64,000 nt of DNA from Caldilineaceae bacterium (GTDB lineage: Bacteria > Chloroflexota > Anaerolineae > Caldilineales > Caldilineaceae): assembly GCA_019637645.1 (NCBI GenBank), contig JAHBVH010000025.1:33949-97948 (forward strand), in the 5' to 3' direction. This document shows, in pieces, positions 15,400-24,643 of this stretch. Position 1 is the stretch's first letter. Every line of letters begins with the position of its first letter. The position numbers were made by a program, and so were the translations under genes. The notes under the pieces are model-generated. The model did no database searches, was not told where the DNA came from, and saw only the letters and a list, made by a program, of their open reading frames with translations.

Positions 15400-17103
15400 T
15401 TAAAATAGACCAGGCTGGATCCACGCTTCGTCTTCTGGTTGTTCGGTTTCTGCCGTGGGTTTTGTGTTCTCTAAATCTGGCACAATGCCGATCTTCTCTT
15501 CCAGCCACTCGATCTGACGCAGCAACTCGTCGGGGCTGCATTGGTTCACCGGCTTGCCAAAGCGTTGGAGGAGTGCCGCGTTGACCAAGCGGATCGTCTC
15601 GCCGTTGACTTGGCCGTGCTGCTTGCCCGCATATTGGCTCACCAAGCCCTGCCGCCGCCGCCGCAGTTGTTCGCGCTTCTCTTTGTCGGTAATCAGCTCT
15701 GGTTCAGCGTCGTCAACCAATGGTGCGGGAGCATCGGCTTCGTCCAAGCTCGCGGAATAGCCATTATGCCCAAAGCCGATGCCGGTGATGCTTTCTAGGC
15801 TAATTCCTTGGTAATAGAGGCGTGGCCCTTCGCTTGGGGCAAAGGCCGAATTGCCACTGGCCGCACCATCGACCTCCTCGATCAGCTTGATGGCACGGCT
15901 AGCTTCGACCCGCTTGTCGGCAATGTATTTACGCATGGCGCGATCATTAATGCCAAAGATCCAAGCAGTCTGCTCTTCTTTCGGACGATTGGGCACCATG
16001 CGTCCCGCACGCATGGTAAATTGATCAAGCCAGTTAAATTCCCGAATGCCATTCAAAACCGCGGCCACCGCAATGGGCTTGTGATCATACCCCACATGGG
16101 CCATGCCGACGGTGACCAACATATCCCAACTGCCATTCTTAAAGAGACGGAGGTTATCGTGGGCGTTGCTATCATCGGAGACCGCCAGCAGGCAGCGCGC
16201 GCCTAACGACTGGAGATAGGCCAAGACTTGGCGAGCATGTTCCTGGTTGGCACAGCCAACAATCCCGCAGTAGCGCGGCCAGATCTCTTGGAGTTCTTTG
16301 ACCTTTTCCAAAGCGTGGCGGGCGGCCAATTCCCAAAATTGCGGATCGGTAGCGACTTTGGTCAACTGCTGCGCCGTGTAGCGCAATTCCACTTCTTCGG
16401 TGGCATAGCGGGCGCGACCATGCTCTTGGCGACGGCGCGTTTGGTAGAGCTTGCCGTCAAATAAATTGGCGTCAAAGGGGCGGAGAAAGCCTTGAGCCAC
16501 ACCATCGCCATAGGTCAACTCGACATCCGCCTGAATGCGCCCTTGGTCATTATACGCGGCAAAGATGATCGGGTTGTCATCGGCGCGGTAGGGAGTGCCC
16601 GTCATCACCAACCGAAAGGCGGCATAGTCGGCCAACTGGCCCAGGATCTTGGCCGCTTGGGTGGTGTCGCCGCTGCCATAGAGCTTTTCCCCCAAATAAT
16701 GCGCCTCATCACAAACAATTGCCAGCCGCCCTCGGTAGCGCCGGGCAAAGCGCTCATGGGCCACCGGATCGGCACAGAGGGACTGGTAGCTAGAGACATA
16801 GCCAAAACCACGCAAGCTGCTCAAGGCGGCATTTTCCCGGTGGACAATCACCCCCATGGCATTGGGCTGAAAGTGATTACGAACGGCTTTCCAGTCCAGT
16901 TCAAATTGGGAACAGAGTCCTAGGCGCGGCGTCAGAACCATGGCCGCATCGATCTTTTGGGCTTTGTAGAGCGTATCGAGCACGGCTAAGGCTAAAATTG
17001 TTTTGCCGCCGCCGGGGGGGATGACGGCAGTCAATGTGCCACCAGGGGCTTTACTCAACGCTGTCGCAATCGCCTGGTGTTGATGGTCACGTAACTGAAA
17101 CAT
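15400..17103 (-). CDS. DEAH-box superfamily 2 helicase
   Basis: 567 residues from ATG 17103 (FQLRDHQHQAIATAL follows, as in type III restriction/phage helicases). Motif I is PPGGGKT near residue 26, motif II CDEAH near 125, motif III MTGTPYRAD, and motif VI QFTMRAGRMVP near 375, so both RecA-like lobes appear intact and ATP-dependent nucleic acid translocation is expected. The C-terminal 170 residues are a basic and then helical extension (RRRRQGLVSQYAGKQHGQVNGE) without a domain I recognise. The gene starts six bases after the PIG-L gene stop. A longer start at 17142 would overlap that gene and lacks support. No restriction or phage genes accompany it. Confidence 0.85.
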   Translation of the reverse strand: MFQLRDHQHQAIATALSKAPGGTLTAVIPPGGGKTILALAVLDTLYKAQKIDAAMVLTPRLGLCSQFELDWKAVRNHFQPNAMGVIVHRENAALSSLRGFGYVSSYQSLCADPVAHERFARRYRGRLAIVCDEAHYLGEKLYGSGDTTQAAKILGQLADYAAFRLVMTGTPYRADDNPIIFAAYNDQGRIQADVELTYGDGVAQGFLRPFDANLFDGKLYQTRRRQEHGRARYATEEVELRYTAQQLTKVATDPQFWELAARHALEKVKELQEIWPRYCGIVGCANQEHARQVLAYLQSLGARCLLAVSDDSNAHDNLRLFKNGSWDMLVTVGMAHVGYDHKPIAVAAVLNGIREFNWLDQFTMRAGRMVPNRPKEEQTAWIFGINDRAMRKYIADKRVEASRAIKLIEEVDGAASGNSAFAPSEGPRLYYQGISLESITGIGFGHNGYSASLDEADAPAPLVDDAEPELITDKEKREQLRRRRQGLVSQYAGKQHGQVNGETIRLVNAALLQRFGKPVNQCSPDELLRQIEWLEEKIGIVPDLENTKPTAETEQPEDEAWIQPGLF

Positions 17104-17108
17104 AGGGG

Positions 17109-17864
17109 TTAAACAGCGGGTTGGGATTGCGCTTTGGCCCACGCTTCGTCAGTTTGCAGGGTCAAAACGCGGAAGACTTCGGCATAGTCCATCTCTTTCC
17201 CAACACCGTTGCGCGCCGCAAATTGCCGAATCCGATCCTCCAGCCCTTCCATGGCACCCACCTGGCTGGCATGGGCTTTGAGCGCCGCGATCTTCAAGTC
17301 AATCGTGCTGCTAATATCGACAAAGGTGTCGCCTTCGCCACGCGAGGAAACATAGACCTTGCGCACCCGACAGGCAAAGAGCCCCTCTTCTTCTAACTCT
17401 TGAAAGAGGTTGGGCTGGCTACAGGCCGGGAAGATCGCGTCCATGGTAGCCTCGCCCACCGCGCGGTGATCCGGATGATTAATGCCCCCTAACGAGGTGT
17501 ACATGACCATCGGGTCTAGGGCCACAACCACTTCGGGACGGAAGCGGCGGATTTGGCGCACCAACTGCTTGCGCAGATCGAGTGTGTTGACGACCATGCC
17601 ATCTGGCTCGCGCAGAAAGGTTACATCTTCGACGCCAACAGTCTTGGCGGCGTCGATGGTTTCTGCTTCGCGAATCTCGGTGGCGCGCGCCTTGGTCATG
17701 CCGGGTTCAGCAATGCCAACATCGCCACTGGTCACTAGGACATAGGCAACTTTTGCGCCACCCTTGACCCAACGGGCAATGGTGCCAACGGAGCCAAATT
17801 CAATATCATCGGGATGGGCGGCAATTGCCATCACGCGGCTAGGCGTATAGATTCCATTACTCAC
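17109..17864 (-). CDS. PIG-L/LmbE family deacetylase
   Basis: 251 residues. The family's metal-binding motif AHPDD lies near residue 16 and the second metal ligand in NHPDHR near 132, so a zinc-dependent N-acetylglucosamine-type de-N-acetylase fold is clear. Members act on sugar conjugates such as GlcNAc-inositol (mycothiol, GPI) or bacillithiol precursors; the substrate here is not evident. The start is GTG 17864, nine bases after AAGGAG; a TTG six codons upstream overlaps that ribosome site and is less likely. The helicase gene follows after five bases, so the two are co-transcribed. Confidence 0.88.
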   Translation of the reverse strand: MSNGIYTPSRVMAIAAHPDDIEFGSVGTIARWVKGGAKVAYVLVTSGDVGIAEPGMTKARATEIREAETIDAAKTVGVEDVTFLREPDGMVVNTLDLRKQLVRQIRRFRPEVVVALDPMVMYTSLGGINHPDHRAVGEATMDAIFPACSQPNLFQELEEEGLFACRVRKVYVSSRGEGDTFVDISSTIDLKIAALKAHASQVGAMEGLEDRIRQFAARNGVGKEMDYAEVFRVLTLQTDEAWAKAQSQPAV

Positions 17865-17929
17865 GGCGTAAAGCTCCTTCAATTACTTGATATTCAAACA
17901 AGATTAGGCGTTACGTCAAAAGACGCTTG

Positions 17930-18015
17930 CATCGGGTTGGCTCTGTGGTCTCCACAACCGCCAACGCTAGTTATTTGTCATCGGGTTGGCTCTGTGGTCT
18001 CCACAACCGCCAACG
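17930..18015. repeat. Two 37-bp direct repeats
   Basis: Identical 37-base units at 17930-17966 and 17979-18015 are separated by 12 bases. Each contains GTTGGC...GCCAAC and TGTGG...CCACA half-sites, so each unit can fold. They lie between the CitE-like gene and the PIG-L gene, upstream of the latter. Confidence 0.8.
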
Positions 18016-18030
18016 GGGGATAGCAGGTGG

Positions 18031-18930
18031 TCAACGGCGGTTGGCAATGGCTTCGGTGCGTGCGAGCAGGCGTTGAGCAAGGCGAATGACGGGCATATCG
18101 ACCATCTTGCCGTCATAGGCAAAAGCCCCTGTTCCCGCGGCCTGGTGTTCGGCAAAGGCCGCCACAAGACGCCGCGCCGCTTCGACTTCCGCTTCGGTCG
18201 GCCCAAACAGACGATTGGCGATCTCGATCTGGCTGGGATGGATCACCGTCTTGCCAATGAACCCGAGGTTGCGCCCCTGAATACACTCGGCTTCTAAACC
18301 TTCTGGATCAGCCAAGCCGACAAAGACGAGGTCGATAGCCTGAAGCTGATAGGCCCCCGCCGCGGTGACTAGCGCGCTGCGCGCATAGAAAAGCTCGCTA
18401 TTTTCCCGCGTGCGCACTGCCCCAATGGTGGCGGCGAAATCTTCGGCACCAAAGATAAGCGCGTCGAGCCGGGGGGTCGCTTGGCTAATTTCGCGCAGGT
18501 TCATGATGCCACGTGCGGTTTCTAGCATCGCCAGCAGGCGGATCTGGCCCAAAGGCCAACCGCGTAACTTCTCTTGCTCGTCGATAAAGTGGCTAACGGC
18601 CAAGAGATCGGCGGCACTCTCCACCTTGGGAATGACATAGCCAGCGGGCCGCGCCTCGATCGTCAGGGCAAGATCACTTTGCGCCAGCGGACCATTCACA
18701 TCGTTGATGCGCACGAGCCGTTCGCGTGGGCCAAAATCCAGTTCGCGCAGGGCTTGGCGCACGGTGTGGCGGGCCGGCTCTTTTTGGGAGAGGGCAACCC
18801 CATCTTCCAGATCCAAGATCAAGGTATCGGCGGGGAGCGTGCTGGCTTTGGCGATCTTGCGCAGGCTGTCACCTGGTACATAGAGTAAAGAGCGGCGGGG
18901 CGAGCTCTGGTTTGGGTCGGTCATTGTCAT
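18031..18930 (-). CDS. CoA-ester lyase of the HpcH/HpaI (CitE-like) family
   Basis: 299 residues. The N-terminus RSLLYVPGDSLRKI and the block DTLILDLEDGVALSQK are diagnostic of CitE/MclA-type (malyl-/citramalyl-CoA or citryl) lyases, followed by PKVES (Mg ligand region), LLAMLETARGIMN and IFGAEDFAATIG. The C-terminal GKTVIHPSQI is also conserved. The TIM-barrel enzyme would cleave a beta-hydroxyacyl-CoA; whether malyl-, citramalyl- or another ester is not decidable. No citrate lyase alpha/gamma genes are present, so this is a stand-alone lyase. ATG 18930 and ATG 18924 are both possible starts, since AGGG lies just upstream. Confidence 0.88.
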   Translation of the reverse strand: MTMTDPNQSSPRRSLLYVPGDSLRKIAKASTLPADTLILDLEDGVALSQKEPARHTVRQALRELDFGPRERLVRINDVNGPLAQSDLALTIEARPAGYVIPKVESAADLLAVSHFIDEQEKLRGWPLGQIRLLAMLETARGIMNLREISQATPRLDALIFGAEDFAATIGAVRTRENSELFYARSALVTAAGAYQLQAIDLVFVGLADPEGLEAECIQGRNLGFIGKTVIHPSQIEIANRLFGPTEAEVEAARRLVAAFAEHQAAGTGAFAYDGKMVDMPVIRLAQRLLARTEAIANRR

Positions 18931-18990
18931 TTCCCTGGCTGAACATACGGATCATGGTCAACTGCTAACGTTGAAGTTGCTCATACCGAA

Positions 18991-19021
18991 GAGCTGACAG
19001 GTTTGGCAAACCTGTCAGCTC
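18991..19021. repeat. Dispersed palindrome, CTGACAGG family (copy 3)
   Basis: Perfect 15-bp arms, 18991-19005 and 19007-19021, around one G. The outer bases GAG/CTC differ from the other copies but are complementary to each other. It lies between the aminotransferase stop and the CitE-like gene start on the minus strand. Confidence 0.75.
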
Positions 19022-19046
19022 TATCACCGCCACAGTCCACCAATGG

Positions 19047-19886
19047 TTAACCGCTAACGCTTTCGACATAGGTACGGAAGAGTTCAATGAGCTTCTGCGT
19101 CTTGGGGCCAGGCTGCCCATTCGCCACCACGTGGTCATCAATCTGAATGACAGGTAGGATCTCTTTGGTAGAACTGGTGATAAAAAGCTCATCATAATTG
19201 GATAGCTCAGCCACATAGAGCGCGTCCTCGACCACTTCAAAGTCATCTTCGGCAATTTCTAGGACCACGGCCCGCGTGATTCCGGCCAAGACTTCGTCTT
19301 TGGGGGTCAGTAACTGGTGGCCCCGGAAGGCAAAGAGATTGGCGCGGGTTCCTTCGGTGAGGCGACCATCCGGTGTGCGATAGATGGCTTCGACTGCGCC
19401 TTGTTGTTTGGCCTGCTCAACCGCCATCACGGCGCCCATATAATTAATGCTCTTGACCGTGGGGAGAATCCGCTCCATCGCCACGGTTGTCACCTTGACA
19501 CCGGCGGCCTGTTGCGGGGCGATGCTGCTGTGGATCGGCGTGATCATCACCACGAGGCTGGGCGTTTGCGGCGGGGTCATGAAATCATCAGAGGGGCCGC
19601 CAGTGGCGACAATCCGAATGCCAGCGTCGGGAAAGCCATTGCGATCAAAGGTGGCTTGAACAATCCCTTCTAATTCCTGCGTGTTCCACGGCAACACCAA
19701 TCCAATGGCTTTGGCCGAACGCTCTAGGCGCAAAATATGTTCATGGAGCTTAAAAGGTTTCCCATGATAGGAGCGGGTATAGTCAAAAACGCCATAACCA
19801 CGCACGATGCTCAGGTCATTTACGGGGAGGAACGCCTGCTCGGCAGGAACAAAGTTGCCATTGACATAGTAAATCGGTTGTGCCAT
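19047..19886 (-). CDS. Aminotransferase class IV (branched-chain/D-amino-acid type)
   Basis: 279 residues from ATG 19886 (AQPIYYVNGNFVPAEQAFLPVND follows). A longer reading frame exists upstream but has no ribosome site and lies outside the conserved fold. IVRGYGVFDYTR, the PLP lysine in PTVKSINYMGAVMA near residue 143, and the cofactor-binding stretch DGRLTEGTRANLF define fold-type IV PLP enzymes (branched-chain aminotransferase, D-alanine aminotransferase, aminodeoxychorismate lyase). The SINYMG context and the EGTRAN motif fit BCAT/DAAT better than PabC. The exact substrate is uncertain. GAAAGAAGAGA precedes the start. Confidence 0.85.
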   Translation of the reverse strand: MAQPIYYVNGNFVPAEQAFLPVNDLSIVRGYGVFDYTRSYHGKPFKLHEHILRLERSAKAIGLVLPWNTQELEGIVQATFDRNGFPDAGIRIVATGGPSDDFMTPPQTPSLVVMITPIHSSIAPQQAAGVKVTTVAMERILPTVKSINYMGAVMAVEQAKQQGAVEAIYRTPDGRLTEGTRANLFAFRGHQLLTPKDEVLAGITRAVVLEIAEDDFEVVEDALYVAELSNYDELFITSSTKEILPVIQIDDHVVANGQPGPKTQKLIELFRTYVESVSG

Positions 19887-20128
19887 TGCCGTCTCTTCTT
19901 TCTCGGTTTTGCTGACTGCCATGCCGCCAGCGGTGAATTTCCCGAAATCGGCTTGTCGCCGTGTGTGCATGGTAAAGTCAGCCAACCATAACAGGGTAAA
20001 TCGATTGCTGTGTACTTTACCACAAAAGTATGGTGGATTTGTAATTAGCCGACAAGTTGGGGGGGATTTCTGAATCCATAATCGTATGAGACGGTATCTC
20101 ATTTACAGTCATAGGGGCCAATCTATGG

Positions 20129-20134
20129 TATACT
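20129..20134 (+). promoter_or_regulatory. Extended -10 promoter of the metal ABC operon
   Basis: TGGTATACT contains TATACT (20129-20134) with the TGn extension. A TTTACA at 20102-20107 is 21 bases away, too far for an ideal -35. The predicted start near 20141 supports a translation start downstream of it. Confidence 0.5.
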
Positions 20135-20175
20135 GCTTTGACGATGCTTCGATGCGAAAGACAGGAATGAATAGA

Positions 20176-21060
20176 ATGCAAGCCTTTTCACCAGTGCGTG
20201 ACCAGCGTCCGCCCCAGGAGCCAACCAAAGCAAGTGTCCAATTGCAGCAGGTGACTGCCGCCTATGAAGGCGTTACGGCCCTGGCTGATGTTACCTTTGC
20301 CCTGGCGCCAGGGGATCAAGTGGCCGTGGTCGGCCCGAATGGCGCGGGGAAGAGTACCCTTTTCAATTTGATTGCTGGTGTGCGCAAACCAGCGCGGGGA
20401 ACAGTGACCATCAATGGCAGCGGCCCCCAGGGAGACCGCGGTGTTGGCTATGTCCCCCAACGTAATCGGGTGGATTGGCGTTTTCCGGCCACGGTCTATG
20501 ATGTGGTCATGATGGGGCGGGTGGGCACCATTGGCCTGCTGCGTTGGCCACGGCAGCCCGACCGCGATCAGGTAGCGCAGGCGCTAGAACGCGTTGGTAT
20601 GGCAGCGCTCGCCAAGCGCCAGATCGGGGAGCTGTCCGGTGGGCAGCAACAGCGGGTCTTCTTGGCACGCGCCTTGGCCCAAGAAGCGAAACTACTCTTG
20701 CTCGATGAGCCGCTGACCGGGCTCGACTTGCCCAGCCAAGAGACAATCTTGGAGCTGTTGGCCCAGCTCCGTCAACAAGGTGTGACAGTCTTGGTGGCGA
20801 CGCATGACCTCAACCAAGCCGCGGCCCATTTTGCCCAGGTATTGCTCCTGAATCGCCGGCTGATTGCGCTCGGTTCGCCCCAAACCGTGTTGACCCCAGC
20901 ACTCTTGAGCCAAGCGTATGGCAATCATCTGCACATCGTCCACCGGAATGAAGGCGATCTGCTGGTGGCCGATAGCTGCTGTGATGGCGTACCCCTTACC
21001 GCGGAACGGGCTGTAGACCCGGTGCTTGCCGCCATGACAACAGAAAGAAGCTGGTCATAA
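20176..21060 (+). CDS. Metal-type ABC transporter ATP-binding protein
   Basis: 294 residues from ATG 20176, preceded by GACAGGA; earlier in-frame starts at 20152 and 20167 are possible, while those before 20141 precede the predicted promoter start. Walker A is GPNGAGKST, the Q-loop lies in GYVPQRNRVDWRFP, the signature is LSGGQQQR, Walker B plus Glu is LLLLDEPLTGLD, and the H-loop is VATHD. VPQRN.vDW.FP is characteristic of the zinc/manganese/iron (ZnuC/MntB/SitB) subfamily. Its stop overlaps the start of the permease gene (TAATG). No binding-protein gene of cluster A-I is nearby, so the ligand-binding component must be encoded elsewhere. Confidence 0.9.
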   Translation: MQAFSPVRDQRPPQEPTKASVQLQQVTAAYEGVTALADVTFALAPGDQVAVVGPNGAGKSTLFNLIAGVRKPARGTVTINGSGPQGDRGVGYVPQRNRVDWRFPATVYDVVMMGRVGTIGLLRWPRQPDRDQVAQALERVGMAALAKRQIGELSGGQQQRVFLARALAQEAKLLLLDEPLTGLDLPSQETILELLAQLRQQGVTVLVATHDLNQAAAHFAQVLLLNRRLIALGSPQTVLTPALLSQAYGNHLHIVHRNEGDLLVADSCCDGVPLTAERAVDPVLAAMTTERSWS

Positions 21061-21914
21061 TGGTGGAGTGGTTGCTAGAACCCCTGCAATATGGCTTTAT
21101 GGTGCGGGCGTTGTTGGCCTCGCTCCTGGTGGGCGTGATCTGCTCAACGTTGGGGGTTTATGTCATTTTGCAGGGCATGGCCTTCTTTGGCGATGCCCTG
21201 TCGCACGCGGTCTTGCCAGGCATCGTCTTGGCCTACTTGCTGGGGTGGCCGCTGGCGGTGGGCGCGCTCCTGATGGGGCTCTTGGTTTCGGTTGGGATTG
21301 GCGCGCTTAGTCATCGCGGTGAGATACGTGAGGATACAGCGATTGGGATTATCTTTGCGGGCAGCTTTGCCCTTGGAGTAGCCATGCTCAGCACCGTGGG
21401 CGGCTATGCGGTAGATCTCGCGCATATTCTCTTTGGTGATGTGCTAGCCGTCTCCTCGCGTGACCTCTGGATCATGCTCGGGCTCAGCGCGGTCATCTTG
21501 TTGGCGATCGGGCTCTTCTACAAAGAGTTACTCGTCATGAGCTTTGACCCCATGTTGGCAACCGTGATGCGCCTGCCCACCACTTTTTTGCGCTATCTGC
21601 TCTTGATCATGGTGGCGCTGACCATTGTGGTCGCTTTGCAAACCGTGGGCATCGCGCTGGTGCTGGCTATGTTGGTGACCCCCGCGGCGACAGCCCAACT
21701 CTTGACCCGGCGCATGCACACCATGATGTTCGTCGCCGCGCTCTGTGGCATGACGGCAAATCTGATTGGCCTCTACCTGAGCTACTATGTTAACATTGCG
21801 TCTGGTCCAGCTATGGTGTTGGTGGCAACCCTCTTTTTTGGCCTCGTCTTTTTCTTTGCGCCAGAAAGAGGGCTGGTCATTCAGCGCTGGAAGCGGGTGC
21901 CGACTAGCCCGTGA
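21060..21914 (+). CDS. Metal-type ABC transporter permease (ZnuB/MntC family)
   Basis: 284 residues with about eight membrane segments. FFGDALSHAVLPGIVLAYLLG near residue 42 is the strongest ABC-3 permease signature, and the helix bundle ends FFGLVFFFAPERGL. The start codon shares one base with the upstream TAA, which means tight translational coupling. With the ATPase it should import a divalent metal such as Zn, Mn or Fe; the metal cannot be assigned from the sequence. No Zur-, MntR- or Fur-like box was recognised in front of the operon. Confidence 0.92.
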   Translation: MVEWLLEPLQYGFMVRALLASLLVGVICSTLGVYVILQGMAFFGDALSHAVLPGIVLAYLLGWPLAVGALLMGLLVSVGIGALSHRGEIREDTAIGIIFAGSFALGVAMLSTVGGYAVDLAHILFGDVLAVSSRDLWIMLGLSAVILLAIGLFYKELLVMSFDPMLATVMRLPTTFLRYLLLIMVALTIVVALQTVGIALVLAMLVTPAATAQLLTRRMHTMMFVAALCGMTANLIGLYLSYYVNIASGPAMVLVATLFFGLVFFFAPERGLVIQRWKRVPTSP

Positions 21915-21915
21915 C

Positions 21916-21957
21916 AGAAGTCAGAGAATAGAAGTCAGAGAATAGAAGTCAGAGAAT
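21916..21957 (+). repeat. Three tandem 14-bp repeats (AGAAGTCAGAGAAT)
   Basis: Three exact copies stand head to tail right after the permease stop codon and before dcd. The purine-rich sequence resembles the CAGAAGTCAGA/CTGTCCTCTG elements elsewhere in the window (54302, 58857, 60039). Confidence 0.85.
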
Positions 21958-21973
21958 AGAAATAGAGCAAGGT

Positions 21974-22531
21974 ATGTCGATTAAACCTGACCATTGGATT
22001 CGCCGCATGGCGCTCGAAGAGAAGATGATTGAACCCTTTGAAGAAAAGCTGATGCGCGATGGGGTGATCTCCTATGGCTTGAGCAGCTTTGGCTATGATA
22101 TTCGTGTGGCGGATGAGTTTTTGATCTTCACCCCCTCCACCGGTCAATTGACTGTTGTCGATCCCAAAGCCCTTGATAGCCGCGCCATGGCGCGCTATCA
22201 AGGGGAAGTCTGTATTATTCCGCCTAACAGCTTTGCCTTGGCGCGTAGTGTCGAATATTTTCGGATGCCGCGCAATGTGTTGGGCATCTGTCTCGGGAAA
22301 AGCACCTACGCAAGAACCGGCATCATTACCAACTTTACTCCTTTTGAGCCAGGGTGGGAAGGCCACGTGACCATCGAAATTTCCAACACTACGCCCCTAC
22401 CCGCCAAAATTTATGCCAATGAAGGCATTGCCCAAGTCCTCTTCTTTGAAGGCGAAGAACCAGAAATCTCCTATGCCGACCGCAAGGGCAAATACCAAGC
22501 CCAAACGGGGATCACACTGCCCCGGTTATAA
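21974..22531 (+). CDS. dcd: dCTP deaminase
   Basis: 185 residues, the usual length for Dcd. It deaminates dCTP to dUTP, feeding dTMP synthesis and limiting dUTP misuse. [15 protein letters not shown] (residues 35-49), [25 protein letters not shown], and [29 protein letters not shown] carry the catalytic Ser, Arg and Glu of the trimeric family; the C-terminus [18 protein letters not shown] closes the nucleotide site. The bifunctional dCTP deaminase/dUTPase cannot be ruled out by eye. Only a weak AAGG lies immediately before ATG 21974. Confidence 0.93.
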   Translation: MSIKPDHWIRRMALEEKMIEPFEEKLMRDGVISYGLSSFGYDIRVADEFLIFTPSTGQLTVVDPKALDSRAMARYQGEVCIIPPNSFALARSVEYFRMPRNVLGICLGKSTYARTGIITNFTPFEPGWEGHVTIEISNTTPLPAKIYANEGIAQVLFFEGEEPEISYADRKGKYQAQTGITLPRL

Positions 22532-22563
22532 GTGCCTTGGTTATACGCAATGGACGACCAGCC

Positions 22564-23205
22564 ATGCATGAGAGAGTAGATGCGCTGCGGATCTTGGTCT
22601 GTGGCCCGGATCTATTGGCGCGCGTGGGGTTGGCAACCTTGTTAGCCACCACGCCCGATCTACAGATTGTCGGTCAAGAAGATCCGCGTGAGCTGCCCGT
22701 GGCGCGGCTTGCGATCTATCAACCCGATGTAACGCTGTGGGATCTTGGCTGGGAACCCCAGACCCAGCTAGAGATCCTAAGCGATGTCATTACCGCGGGA
22801 TACCGAGTTGTGGCGCTCTTGCCCGAAGTGGGAGTAGCACGCGCCATCCGCGCCAGCGGCGTACAGGGAATGCTCTTGCGTGCCAGTGAGCAGCCGGTAT
22901 TAGCGGCGGCCTTGTACGCTGTAGCTGCTGGCCTAACCGTCTTGGATGAAGCCTTGACCACCGCGCTCCTGGCAAACAACCCACCTTTTCCCGAAAGCAC
23001 CCCCAACGAACCACTGACACCCCGTGAACAAGAAGTGCTAGACGGGCTGGCGCAAGGGCTATCGAACAAGCTCATTGCGCGCCAACTCAACATTAGCGAA
23101 CACACCGTTAAATTCCACGTCAATGCCATCCTCGGCAAACTCGGCGCGCAGAGCCGCACCGATGCCGTCGTGCGCGCCACCCGCGCCGGTCTGCTGCTGT
23201 TGTAA
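22564..23205 (+). CDS. LuxR-family response regulator with degenerate receiver domain
   Basis: 213 residues from ATG 22564; a TTG at 22537 would add nine residues and begins just after the dcd stop. The N-terminal receiver-like domain has ILVCGPD where the acidic pair normally lies, keeps a possible phosphoacceptor Asp in PDVTLWDLGW, and has Arg for the conserved Lys (GMLLRASE). The C-terminal domain is a clear GerE/LuxR helix-turn-helix: LTPREQEVLDGLAQGLSNKLIARQLNISEHTVKFHVNAIL. No histidine kinase is adjacent. The altered acidic pocket suggests regulation without classical phosphorylation, which is inference. Confidence 0.85.
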   Translation: MHERVDALRILVCGPDLLARVGLATLLATTPDLQIVGQEDPRELPVARLAIYQPDVTLWDLGWEPQTQLEILSDVITAGYRVVALLPEVGVARAIRASGVQGMLLRASEQPVLAAALYAVAAGLTVLDEALTTALLANNPPFPESTPNEPLTPREQEVLDGLAQGLSNKLIARQLNISEHTVKFHVNAILGKLGAQSRTDAVVRATRAGLLLL

Positions 23206-23234
23206 AAGACGCCTTAGCCTCCCAGGAGCCACCG

Positions 23235-24374
23235 ATGCGTTTTTTTCCTCTTCCTCAGCCTACCCGGCTTGCTTCTCCTCAGTCTGTTGTTACTACTGGG
23301 GAATGGTGGACACCTGCCCACCGCCCAAGACGACACCGACGTCCGCGACCATTTCTTCTTTCTTCCCCTCATTCAGCAAGCAGCACCGCTACCCACCCCA
23401 TCACCGCTCAAGGCCAAGAGTGGTCTTCACTTGGGCAATCGCGGTTCTGACTACAGGCCAATCACAACTATGAACAGAACTGGCACGAAGCCTACGGCGA
23501 AGAGGGCCAAGCCCAAACATGGTTTCAGGCTTGGTGGCCGCTTGCCCAATAGCGGACAGCCGTCAGCGGTGAAGCGTATCCTACGTTCACAACGGAACCA
23601 ATCTGTCGATCGGAGCTACTCCTAAAGAAAGCTCAGTATTTAGTGACTTGGTTCGAGCCACCAGGGACAATTGTCGTCTATGATCTGCATAGCCGCCGTG
23701 AGATCAGCCGACTGACCGAAATCTATCGTGCGTTTAATGAATTGCCATCGATTCCCATTTTAGAGATAACCCCGGGCGAGACCGTGATCACCTGGAGCAG
23801 ACTCTTTGGCTATGATCTAGTAACCCATTCTTATTTTTAGCTAGGTGGCCTTAGGCCGCCGGAGTGGGACAATGCACCGATTGCTAATATGAGTCGCGTT
23901 CAGGAGGAAAACCGCGTCCTCACTTGGTATTTCAAGATGAAGGATGGCACCCGCCGCGATGTGCGCGCCCCGCTGCTCGACGCCACCCCTTCGACCGCGC
24001 CTTGTATCGAAGGCCAAAACCTCGTGCAAAACGGCGACTTGGAAAGCATCGCCGACCATGCGCGCTGGCAACAAAGCGGCACCACCAACCTCCTCGTCAA
24101 CGACCCACCACCAGGGTTGGCGACTGGCAGGCAGTGGGCGACCGCTTGCAACTTGATTTGGTTGACCCCGTCAGCGGCCAGTCGCTCCTGGCCACGCCGG
24201 TGGAGTGGACCAACACCCAACTCGCTAGTGGGGACTGGATTCCCCCTGCAGGTCACTATCGAGCAGTGGCCCGGCATTGATACCCCGGTTGACCTCGTCT
24301 TCCGCACCCAAACCGACTGGGCTTTTCCCACCGATTTCACGATTGATACGCTCCGCTTAGTTACCCATTGTTGA
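23235..24374 (+). pseudogene. Decayed gene of a secreted surface protein
   Basis: Coding-like sequence continues for 1.1 kb but is broken. A seven-T run near 23240 shifts the frame out of a clear signal peptide (LLLLSLLLLLGNGG in frame with DHFFFLPLIQQ); the reading then returns to the original frame and meets in-frame stops near 23448 (TGA), 23550 (TAG) and 23838 (TAG), and a further frame change occurs near 24115. Peptides such as NYEQNWHEAYGEEGQ, CIEGQNLVQNGDLE and FRTQTDWAFPTDFTIDTLRL are coherent. The NGDLE block resembles the N-terminus of carbohydrate-binding modules. A second, shorter relic of the same gene is at 44298. One or two lesions might be sequencing errors, but five or more argue for real decay. 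Confidence 0.8.
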
Positions 24375-24643
24375 CCGATCAGACCAACAGTTCCCGCGCT
24401 GGCTAGGCTGAGAGTTACTGATTTAGCTGGATGACCTAATCGTTTGGCTAGGTCGCAGCCGCGCTTTTGCGGGAAGGCGTGCAGGTGGTCTTTGTGTCAT
24501 ACTAAGCAAGAGGTGGCGTACCTGCTGCCGGTAAGTGATCGTAAAAAGGTAGAACAGTGAAACAGTAGGACAGTCAGCAGTTATGCAGAACAAACTGTCT
24601 TACTTTCCCACGATAACGCGTAGAGCAAACAAGGAGTATCCAG

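Noticed and set aside
20060..20175. Zur/MntR-type operator in front of the metal ABC genes
   Set aside because: No convincing palindrome with the known consensus was seen.
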